Below the pieces are notes generated by a model. It made no database searches, was not told the DNA's origin, and worked only from the letters and a program-made list of their open reading frames with translations. From positions 1 through 7,652 of the forward strand of contig CALGAJ010000253.1 of assembly GCA_937951975.1 (NCBI GenBank): 7,652 nucleotides of DNA, written 5' to 3'. Position 1 is the stretch's first letter, and every line of letters starts with the position of its first letter. The DNA comes from an uncultured Desulfotignum sp. (GTDB lineage: Bacteria > Desulfobacterota > Desulfobacteria > Desulfobacterales > Desulfobacteraceae). Position numbers and translations under genes: made by a program. Positions 1-5,011 of the stretch are shown piece by piece.

Positions 1-130
1 TACGGATATCTTTTCCCGGGACCAGGCCCATATCCCGAATCCGCCGGCCCAGCTCTCCCCTGGCTCTGACGCGGAGAACGGTACCCGTCTGATTCACCTG
101 CATCTGCCGCAATGAAATGCCTTCCATCAT
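1..130 (-). CDS. feoA: FeoA-type ferrous iron transport protein, partial (C-terminus beyond the left edge)
   Basis: Only the first 43 codons are present; the gene runs off the left end. The reverse-strand reading begins MMEGISLRQM and continues through a typical FeoA core, with an RRIRDMGLVPG stretch at about residues 29-39 that matches the LRDMGLxPG signature of FeoA SH3-like domains. FeoA is a small cytoplasmic protein that assists the Fe(II) permease FeoB, and feoB would be expected further left. Two in-frame ATGs lie side by side (128-130 and 125-127). A good Shine-Dalgarno AGGAG at 140-136 sits 5 nt before the first and 8 nt before the second, so either could be used. The gene diverges from a DtxR-family regulator gene, which supports an iron-related role. 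A FeoA domain fused to something else cannot be excluded because the rest is missing. Confidence 0.8.
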   Translation of the reverse strand, partial: MMEGISLRQMQVNQTGTVLRVRARGELGRRIRDMGLVPGKDIR

Positions 131-167
131 GTCCTCTCCTTTTGCTGAATCATTCAAATGGATAAGT

Positions 168-196
168 TTTATATGGCTAACATTAAATATTGTCAA
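168..196 (-). promoter_or_regulatory. Sigma70-type promoter for feoA
   Basis: On the minus strand TTGACA (196-191) and TATAAA (173-168) are separated by exactly 17 nt. This is a perfect -35, a 5/6 -10 and an ideal spacer, the best promoter match in the window. The predicted transcript start near 161 leaves a leader of about 30 nt that contains the AGGAG ribosome site of feoA. The call rests on consensus matching only. Confidence 0.65.
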
Positions 197-198
197 TA
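188..198. promoter_or_regulatory. 11-bp palindrome TATTGTCAATA over the feoA -35 box; candidate operator
   Basis: TATTG-T-CAATA is a perfect interrupted palindrome centred on 193. It contains the whole -35 hexamer of the feoA promoter. A dimeric repressor bound here would block RNA polymerase, and the neighbouring DtxR-family protein is the obvious candidate. The motif does not closely match the classic DtxR/IdeR box, although a GGCTAAC stretch at 175-181 resembles one half of that box. AT-rich spacers produce short palindromes by chance, so this is an inference. Confidence 0.35.
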
Positions 199-229
199 AC
201 AAATTTGAATGGTATGAATTTTTTTTTAA

Positions 230-257
230 TTGACTTACTATATCATCAGACGATAAA
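230..257 (+). promoter_or_regulatory. Candidate promoter for the DtxR-family regulator
   Basis: TTGACT at 230-235 and GATAAA at 252-257 are 16 nt apart (ATAAAA at 253-258 gives 17). The -35 is a 5/6 match and the -10 only 4/6. The predicted start near 264 leaves a leader of about 23 nt to the Met start at 287. The alternative -10 TATCAT at 241-246 has no good -35 partner. Moderate support only. Confidence 0.35.
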
Positions 258-276
258 AAAAACAGGACCCCAACAT

Positions 277-281
277 GGAGG
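277..281 (+). promoter_or_regulatory. Shine-Dalgarno GGAGG that decides the regulator start
   Basis: GGAGG begins on the last base of the upstream ATG (275) and lies 5 nt before a second in-frame ATG at 287. The upstream ATG has only a weak AGGA (264-267) in front of it. This favours translation from 287. Confidence 0.5.
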
Positions 282-286
282 AAGAC

Positions 287-700
287 ATGGAAAAGACAGT
301 TCCGCTTTCCGAAAATATTGAAGATTACCTGGAAACCATACTGGCGCTGCAAACGCAAAACACCGTGGCCCGATCCAAAGACATTGCCGAAAAACTGGAT
401 ATCAAACGGGGATCTGTCACAGGCATGCTCAAAAAACTGGCAGCCAGAAAACTGATTAACTATGAGCCGTATGGATATGTAACACTGACCCCGGAAGGGG
501 AAAAAATCGCAAAAAAAATTGAATACCGCCACACGGTACTCAAGGATTTTTTATTCCGGATACTGGAAGTGGATGAAGCCCGGGCCGATGAAACCGCCTG
601 CCGCATGGAACATGCCATGGACAGTCAGTCTTTTAAAAAATTTGTGGAATTCATTGCCACGCTGGATGCCTGTCCCTACCGGAAACAGGGCATGGAATAA
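287..700 (+). CDS. DtxR/MntR-family metal-dependent transcriptional regulator (short, no SH3-like domain)
   Basis: This is a cytoplasmic metalloregulator that should bind DNA when loaded with Fe(II) or Mn(II). Counted from the alternative upstream ATG at 275 (141 aa), an N-terminal winged helix-turn-helix spans about residues 14-72 (SKDIAEKLDIKRGSVTGML, then a YEPYGYVTLTPEG wing). The dimerisation and metal-binding domain follows to about residue 135. Metal-ligand positions can be aligned by eye. D17 and E20 in EDYLE fall where MntR has D8 and E11; H86 in YRH falls at MntR H77; C109, E112 and H113 in CRMEH fall at DtxR C102, E105 and H106. The set therefore mixes MntR-like and DtxR-like ligands. 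The SH3-like third domain of DtxR is absent, giving MntR-like length. The start at 287 is preferred because of the GGAGG before it; starting at 275 adds four residues. Divergence from feoA suggests it controls iron uptake and perhaps itself. Metal specificity (Fe versus Mn) cannot be settled from sequence. Confidence 0.85.
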   Translation: MEKTVPLSENIEDYLETILALQTQNTVARSKDIAEKLDIKRGSVTGMLKKLAARKLINYEPYGYVTLTPEGEKIAKKIEYRHTVLKDFLFRILEVDEARADETACRMEHAMDSQSFKKFVEFIATLDACPYRKQGME

Positions 701-706
701 AAAATA

Positions 707-1570
707 TCACCACCGGTTTTCAGACCAGACCACTGTGGCGGTCAGGCCTTGCTGCATGCGGCTGATCCGGCCGTCTGTCTCGATGGTTTCCAGATAGGAC
801 TCAATGATCCGCCTCAATTTTGTCTCAGGTACTGAAGCGACCTTCTGGAAAAATGCCATCTGGTTCTGAATTTCCTGATCCAGAGTGGCAGTCTGAGTCC
901 ATTCCATTTTATCGAACCAGACATCGGGAAATTTTTTCATGGCAACCAATAGATTAATTTTATAAAGAATGGATTGGGGCCGATCGTCCAGGGGCCGATC
1001 CATGATCTTTTTCCACAAAGCCGCCATGACCGGATCGGGTTTCTTGTCCGCCCACCCCCGGATGGCAAACCCTTTTTTGCCGCAGGCCATCATTTTAAAA
1101 AACGACCGGGAGGTCGACAATGCCGGCGCCATGAATCCGGTGACCAGATCAAACCGGTTTTCCCACCCATTTTTCCGGATATCCACCCCGTGCCAGTCGT
1201 CACAGCGCAAGTGGATCCGGTCCTTGAGATGCGGCGGTATGGCCCGGTCCAACCGGTCCAGCATGGCAGCCGAAAAATCCAGGGCCGTGACCTGTGCCCC
1301 GGTTTCAGCCAGACCCAGGGCCAAGTCCCCGGTACCGCATCCGATATCCAGTACGGCCATGCCATCGAACAGCAGGCCGGCCTCCCGGAACCGGGCCAGG
1401 GCTTTATCTGTTTTCCGGTTTTGTTTTTCCTGCGTTCCCTTGTTGTAAGTGGCTGCGGCCCTGTCCCAGTATTCCGGTGTGGCAAATCCTTTATGCACGG
1501 CATAGGTGTCATCGGATTTAATTTTTTCCCATTCCCGGATCCAGAAATCAGGGGTAAAAATATTGTCCAT
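707..1570 (-). CDS. Class I SAM-dependent methyltransferase, substrate unknown
   Basis: The product is 287 aa. A Rossmann-type methyltransferase domain begins at about residue 70. Motif I is VLDIGCGTG at 73-81, the SAM-ribose acidic position is D98 in VTALDFS, and a DLVTG motif-IV-like strand lies at 141-145. The first 65 residues (FTPDFWIREWEKIKSDD, then ATPEYWDRAA) form an aromatic-rich cap that often sets substrate choice in such enzymes. The last 90 residues have no motif I recognise. No membrane segment or signal peptide is visible. The start ATG at 1570 has AAGGA about 9 nt upstream and is followed by the conserved-looking cap. The gene lies 33 bp downstream of nth on the same strand, so co-transcription is likely. 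Its stop is 6 bp from the stop of the convergent regulator gene, leaving no room for a separate terminator. I cannot name the methyl acceptor; small-molecule, protein and RNA targets all remain possible. Confidence 0.8.
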   Translation of the reverse strand: MDNIFTPDFWIREWEKIKSDDTYAVHKGFATPEYWDRAAATYNKGTQEKQNRKTDKALARFREAGLLFDGMAVLDIGCGTGDLALGLAETGAQVTALDFSAAMLDRLDRAIPPHLKDRIHLRCDDWHGVDIRKNGWENRFDLVTGFMAPALSTSRSFFKMMACGKKGFAIRGWADKKPDPVMAALWKKIMDRPLDDRPQSILYKINLLVAMKKFPDVWFDKMEWTQTATLDQEIQNQMAFFQKVASVPETKLRRIIESYLETIETDGRISRMQQGLTATVVWSENRW

Positions 1571-1603
1571 ATCTCATTTCCTTTACACCCGGTTAAAGGC
1601 GTT

Positions 1604-2257
1604 CTATTTTGTGTCTGTATTTTTTTTGCCGGGAAACACGCATACATCAAACAAAGGGCACCGGCCGCACTTGGGTTTTCTGGCATCACAGATGTCCCGG
1701 CCGAAATAAATAAACTGCAAAGACAGGTCACTCCAGGCTGATTCCGGAATGGCTTTCATGAGATCAAATTCCACTTTGACCGGATCCCGGGACCGGGTCA
1801 GACCCAGGCGGTTGGATATGCGCAGCACATGGGTATCCACCACAATGGCCGGATGTCCGAACGCCGCCGATCTTACCACATTGGCGGTCTTTCGCCCCAC
1901 ACCGGGCAGTTTCACCAGAAGATCCAGGTCATCGGGCACCTGACCGGCATGGCGGTCCAGCAGGGCCTGGGCGCAGGCCTTGATATTTTTGGCTTTGTTG
2001 TTGTAAAACCCCGTGGAATAAATGATTTTTTTGATGTCAGTCAAATCGGCTCCAGCCAGAGCGGCTGGATCGGGAAACCGGGCAAACAGATGCCGGGTCA
2101 CCTGGTTGACCTGCCGGTCGGTGCACTGGGCCGACAAAATAGTGGCGGCGAGCAGCTGAAACGGGGTCTGGTGGTCCAGTTGTGTCTTGACATCCGGGTA
2201 TCGGTCTTTTAATGTGCTCAGCAAAAATGGAATATCCACGTTTTTCATGAAAGACAT
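1604..2257 (-). CDS. nth: Endonuclease III (DNA glycosylase/AP lyase)
   Basis: This base-excision-repair enzyme removes oxidised pyrimidines and cleaves the abasic site. The 217 aa compare with 211 in E. coli. The helix-hairpin-helix LPGVGRKTA (117-125) carries the catalytic lysine K123, and the catalytic aspartate is D141 in VDTHV. The C-terminal [4Fe-4S] ligands are C190, C197, C200 and C206 in the standard C-x6-C-x2-C-x5-C spacing. Each key residue is offset by three from E. coli (K120, D138, C187...), so the enzyme looks complete. The start is uncertain: neither ATG at 2257 nor ATG at 2248 (Met4) has a Shine-Dalgarno sequence. A TATAAA hexamer overlaps the first ATG, which makes 2248 possible on a nearly leaderless message. 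The start lies only 6 bp from that of the divergent PP-loop gene. Confidence 0.93.
   Translation of the reverse strand: MSFMKNVDIPFLLSTLKDRYPDVKTQLDHQTPFQLLAATILSAQCTDRQVNQVTRHLFARFPDPAALAGADLTDIKKIIYSTGFYNNKAKNIKACAQALLDRHAGQVPDDLDLLVKLPGVGRKTANVVRSAAFGHPAIVVDTHVLRISNRLGLTRSRDPVKVEFDLMKAIPESAWSDLSLQFIYFGRDICDARKPKCGRCPLFDVCVFPGKKNTDTK
2187..2213 (+). promoter_or_regulatory. Candidate promoter for the PP-loop gene, inside nth
   Basis: A perfect TTGACA at 2187-2192 is followed 15 nt later by TTTAAT (2208-2213, 5/6 match). The spacer is shorter than the preferred 17. Transcription from here would give a leader of about 44 nt before the ATG at 2264. The site lies within the nth coding sequence, as any promoter for this gene must, because the two starts almost touch. 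Confidence 0.35.
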
Positions 2258-2285
2258 TTATATATGAGTGACAGAAAAAGCACAA
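2257..2285 (-). promoter_or_regulatory. Candidate promoter for nth, overlapping its first ATG
   Basis: On the minus strand TTGTGC (2285-2280, 3/6 match) and TATAAA (2262-2257, 5/6 match) are 17 nt apart. Initiation would fall near 2250, downstream of the first ATG and only about 2 nt before the ATG at 2248. The weak -35 keeps confidence low. Confidence 0.25.
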
Positions 2286-3286
2286 GCCCTGTCCGGGCGC
2301 TGGGGCTGTGTTCCGGCGGACTGGACAGCATGCTGTCCGGTGTTGTACTTAAAAATCAGGGCATCCATGTGACCTGGATCAGTTTTGAAACCCCGTTCTT
2401 CTCATCGGAAAAAGCCCAGAAAGCGTCCGCCATCTGTGACATCCCTTTGATCATCAAAGACATTACCGGGCCGTATCTGAAAATGATGGAAGCCCCTAAG
2501 GCCGGATTTGGGAAAAACATGAATCCGTGCATGGACTGTCATGCACTCATGTTTGAAACCGCCGGCCGTCTCATGCGAAAAATGGCTTTTGATTTTCTGT
2601 TCAGCGGAGAGGTCGTGGGCCAGCGGCCCAAATCCCAGACCAAAAACGCCCTGCAATACGTGGAAAAAAACAGCCGATTCAAAGGATTCATATTGCGGCC
2701 CTTAAGTGCCCGGTGTCTGCCGGAAACGCCCATGGAAATCCAGGGTCTGGTGGACCGGACACAACTTCTGGGCATTAACGGCCGGTCCAGAAAATCTCAG
2801 ATCGCCCTGGCCCGGCAACTGGGGATTTTCGAATACCCGGCCCCGGCCGGGGGATGCCTGCTCACAGATCCCGGATTTTCCATCCGGCTCAAAGACCTGT
2901 TTGACGTTCAGAAAACAAAGGAGATCCGGCACATTCACCTGCTCAAATACGGCCGCCATTTTCGCCTGACCCCTACCTGCAAACTGGTGATCGGACGGTC
3001 AAAAACAGACAATGAACAGATTCTGGCCTGGTATGACCCCACAGCGGATGTTCAACTCAACCATGCGTGGCTGCCGGGCCCCACCGCCCTTCTCACCGGG
3101 CAATTTTCAACAGCGGAAATTGAAAAGGCCGCTGCCATGACAGCGGCCTATACCAAAGCGCCTGAAAACGTCCCCACCCAGATTCAAGTCACTGTTGAAC
3201 ATGAACGGTCCGAAGTCACCGTGGTTCCTCTGAAACCATCGGAACTGGGATCCCGGTTGATCGGATCCATTGTCAAGAATCAATAA
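2264..3286 (+). CDS. PP-loop ATPase with C-terminal NFACT-R-like RNA-binding domain; probable tRNA/RNA thiolation enzyme
   Basis: The product is 340 aa and probably cytoplasmic. The N-terminal domain is an ATP-pyrophosphatase related to ThiI and MnmA. The PP-loop SGGLDS is at 17-22, and a family-typical NPCMDCH (87-93) provides a CxxC pair, C89 and C92. FSGEVVGQRPKSQ lies at 113-125, an RPLSARCLPET region at 145-155, and PAGGCLLTDP at 194-203 provides C198. Such enzymes adenylate a target uridine and replace its oxygen with sulfur through reactive cysteines. C89/C92 and C198 are candidates by position, which is inference. The C-terminal part (about 225-280, LKYGRHFRLTP and LVIGRSKTDNEQIL) resembles the NFACT-R domain, an RNA-binding module known in fusions with such PP-loop enzymes. 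The start at 2264 is the only plausible ATG before the PP-loop, with no strong Shine-Dalgarno. The gene diverges from nth and overlaps the convergent receiver gene by 7 bp. It is often annotated as ThiI-like; the exact modified base is not known to me. Confidence 0.82.
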   Translation: MSDRKSTSPVRALGLCSGGLDSMLSGVVLKNQGIHVTWISFETPFFSSEKAQKASAICDIPLIIKDITGPYLKMMEAPKAGFGKNMNPCMDCHALMFETAGRLMRKMAFDFLFSGEVVGQRPKSQTKNALQYVEKNSRFKGFILRPLSARCLPETPMEIQGLVDRTQLLGINGRSRKSQIALARQLGIFEYPAPAGGCLLTDPGFSIRLKDLFDVQKTKEIRHIHLLKYGRHFRLTPTCKLVIGRSKTDNEQILAWYDPTADVQLNHAWLPGPTALLTGQFSTAEIEKAAAMTAAYTKAPENVPTQIQVTVEHERSEVTVVPLKPSELGSRLIGSIVKNQ

Positions 3287-3765
3287 TAAATCATTTTTTC
3301 CCAGAATTCCTTTTCATCCTTATCCCAGTCCTTGCCGAACTTTCTTTCACAAAAAGATGCCAGACGGGAATACCAGCTGGTCCAGGGATTTTTTCCTTCT
3401 TTTTTGGCTTTCAGAACATCCAGCAGAAATGTTTCAATATTGATCATCTCTTCTTTGGGAATATAGGAGCAGGCCCCGCCCAGGTAGGATTTTTTAATAT
3501 TATCCGGACTTAAGGCATGGGCCGTGAGCATCACGGTCACGATTTCTTTTTTGTTGGCCGTTTCCAGCAGTTGATACCCGTCCACGCCCATGATATCGAG
3601 TATGGCAATATCAAATGTCTGCTCTTTCAACAGCTGATCCGCTTCCTCAAACGACTGGGCCCGGGTCACGGTGCACATATCCAGCAGTTCCTCCAGAGAA
3701 TCCAGCACATCCGGCTCATCATCCACGATCAGAATTCTTTTGTTTTCCAAACTGATATCCGTCAT
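3280..3765 (-). CDS. Orphan response regulator: receiver domain plus Trp-rich C-terminal tail, no output domain
   Basis: Counted from the ATG at 3765 the product is 161 aa. Residues 8-120 form a CheY-like receiver: acidic pair D15/D16 in LIVDDEPD, phospho-acceptor D57 in ILDIMGVDGYQ, switch T81 in MLTAHA and conserved K104 in YIPKEE. All phosphorylation residues are therefore intact. No DNA-binding or enzymatic output domain follows. Instead a basic, aromatic-rich tail of about 40 residues (NPWTSWYSRL, then KFGKDWDKDEKEFWEKM) ends the protein. No histidine kinase lies within the window. An ATG at 3777 adds four residues but has no ribosome site, whereas 3765 has a weak GGA 7 nt upstream. The gene lies downstream of rlmN on the same strand and overlaps the convergent PP-loop gene by 7 bp (3280-3286). 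It probably acts through protein-protein contact as a single-domain regulator; partner and output are unknown. Confidence 0.85.
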   Translation of the reverse strand: MTDISLENKRILIVDDEPDVLDSLEELLDMCTVTRAQSFEEADQLLKEQTFDIAILDIMGVDGYQLLETANKKEIVTVMLTAHALSPDNIKKSYLGGACSYIPKEEMINIETFLLDVLKAKKEGKNPWTSWYSRLASFCERKFGKDWDKDEKEFWEKMIYY

Positions 3766-3853
3766 GATTTTTTCCATTCAAATTTACGGGTTTAAAATAT
3801 TTGTCCAGGGATTTCACACCAATGTCAACCGATATAGATAAAATAAGGCTTTT

Positions 3854-4912
3854 TCAATCGATTTCAATCCTTTTTTCCTTTTGCTGCGCCCGGAGCTGTC
3901 CGCAGGCTGCCAGAATATCAGCTCCCTTGCTTTTCCTTACAATAGCGGTCATGTTTTTATCCAGCAGGATCTGCAAAAATGTTTTAACGGTTTCCGGCTC
4001 CGGTGCTTTCAAACGGGTTCCCGGATGCGGATTGAATGCAATGAGATTGACCTTGGCCCGCAGCGGGGCCAGCAGCCGGACCAGTTGCCGGGCATGGTCC
4101 GGTGAATCGTTCACGCCTCTGATCAGGATATATTCAAAGGTGATCTTGTTTCTGGGCTTCATGGTGAACTGTCGACATGCGGCCAGAAGCGATGCCATGG
4201 GATAGGTGTTGTTGACCGGCATCAGCCGGGACCGGGCCTCATCCTCCGTGGCATTGAGCGAAACCGCCAGGTTCACGGGACACGCCTTTCCCAGATCCAG
4301 GATTTCAGGCACCAGGCCGCAGGTGGACACCGTGACCCGTCTCGGGGAGAATTTCAACCCGAAATCCGTATCCGTGATCACGGCAATGGCCTGGATCACC
4401 TGATCATAATTGGCCAGGGGTTCGCCCATGCCCATGAACACGACATTGGACAGTTTCTGGGGATCCATGTTTCTGTGTGCAAGGAACTTCCGCACGGTCC
4501 GGACCTGGGCGATGATCTCACCGGCGGTCAGATGTCTTTTCCATCCCGCTTTGGCCGTCAGACAGAACCGGCAGTTCATGGCACATCCCACCTGGGAGGA
4601 CACGCACAGGGTAAAATGATCTTTTTCCGGTATGAGCACGGATTCGATATAAGCCCCATCCATCAACTGAAACAGATATTTTTCCGTGGTGTCCGCAGAC
4701 ACCTGTGTGTCTGCCAGAGTGAGACAGTCAAAATAAAAATGGTCCGCCAGCAGGGCCCGCAGATCTTTGCCCAGATCGGTCATCTGATCAAAATCATCCG
4801 CCAGTTTCAGATACAGCCATTTGAAAATCTGACAGGATCGAAACGGCCGGACGCCTTTTTCCTCAAGCCATCGGGAAAGATCTTCCCGGGTATAATTCAA
4901 TAAGTTTTCCAT
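3854..4912 (-). CDS. rlmN: RlmN: dual-specificity 23S rRNA A2503 / tRNA A37 C2-methyltransferase (radical SAM)
   Basis: This radical-SAM enzyme methylates C2 of A2503 in 23S rRNA and of A37 in some tRNAs. Counted from the ATG at 4912 it is 352 aa, in the family range. The N-terminal region (1-75) is the RNA-interacting HhH-like domain. The radical-SAM cluster is C110-x3-C114-x2-C117 (CAMNCRFC), with GMGEP at 161-165. The two mechanistic cysteines are C103 (TLCVSSQVG) and the methyl-carrying C337 (AACGQL), so it is catalytically complete and unlike Cfr-type truncations. The start at 4912 (MENLLNYTRED) is preferred over an upstream in-frame GTG at 4957, because AGGA (4922-4919) lies 6 nt before it and family similarity begins there. 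The gene diverges from ffh. The receiver gene follows after a gap of roughly 76-88 bp. Confidence 0.95.
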   Translation of the reverse strand: MENLLNYTREDLSRWLEEKGVRPFRSCQIFKWLYLKLADDFDQMTDLGKDLRALLADHFYFDCLTLADTQVSADTTEKYLFQLMDGAYIESVLIPEKDHFTLCVSSQVGCAMNCRFCLTAKAGWKRHLTAGEIIAQVRTVRKFLAHRNMDPQKLSNVVFMGMGEPLANYDQVIQAIAVITDTDFGLKFSPRRVTVSTCGLVPEILDLGKACPVNLAVSLNATEDEARSRLMPVNNTYPMASLLAACRQFTMKPRNKITFEYILIRGVNDSPDHARQLVRLLAPLRAKVNLIAFNPHPGTRLKAPEPETVKTFLQILLDKNMTAIVRKSKGADILAACGQLRAQQKEKRIEID

Positions 4913-4918
4913 GCTTGT

Positions 4919-4922
4919 TCCT
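4919..4922 (-). promoter_or_regulatory. Shine-Dalgarno AGGA fixing the rlmN start
   Basis: On the minus strand AGGA is followed by 6 nt (ACAAGC) and then the ATG at 4912. The alternative GTG at 4957 has no such site within reach. Confidence 0.5.
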
Positions 4923-4945
4923 GTGGATCCAACTGGATTATTTCC

Positions 4946-4974
4946 TTGACATATCACGGTTTATGGACTAAATT
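4946..4974 (+). promoter_or_regulatory. Sigma70-type promoter for the ffh-rpsP-khpA-rimM-trmD operon
   Basis: A perfect TTGACA at 4946-4951 is followed after 17 nt by TAAATT (4969-4974, 4/6 match). Initiation near 4981 leaves a leader of about 30 nt with AAGG at 5001-5004 in front of the ffh ATG. The site lies in the 99-bp spacer shared with rlmN. Any rlmN promoter must lie in the same spacer on the other strand, where I see only a weak TTGAAT / ATATGT pair. Confidence 0.5.
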
Positions 4975-5011
4975 CAATGATTTGATTTGATATTGTGATG
5001 AAGGTCTTTTT

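Larger units (their letters stand above)
151..211. repeat. 9-bp inverted repeat bracketing the feoA promoter
   Basis: CATTCAAAT at 151-159 is repeated as its exact reverse complement ATTTGAATG at 203-211. The arms lie about 52 bp apart centre to centre, near five helical turns. The midpoint (181) falls in the spacer between the -10 and -35 boxes of the feoA promoter. They could be paired operator half-sites or a coincidence of AT-rich sequence. Stem-loop formation across a 43-nt loop is less likely. Confidence 0.35.

Noticed and set aside
1090..1731. Second minus-strand frame of 213 codons overlapping nth and the methyltransferase gene
   Set aside because: It spans both genes in a shifted frame, and the real frames carry the Fe-S and SAM motifs. 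A frameshifted fusion is not needed to explain anything.
974..1741. Plus-strand open frame of 255 codons across the methyltransferase gene and the end of nth
   Set aside because: It runs antisense through two genes with clear catalytic motifs. Its translation is Pro/Gly/Phe-rich and matches no family I recognise.
3778..3853. Promoter or terminator between rlmN and the receiver gene
   Set aside because: On the minus strand a TTGACA (3828-3823) exists, but the only AT-rich -10 candidates lie 20 nt or more away. No hairpin with a T-run follows rlmN. Separate transcription of the receiver gene is possible but not supported.
3847..3870. Direct repeat GATTGAAA at the end of rlmN
   Set aside because: Two copies of an 8-mer overlapping the last codons and stop of rlmN; too short and low in complexity to suggest a functional repeat or attachment site.
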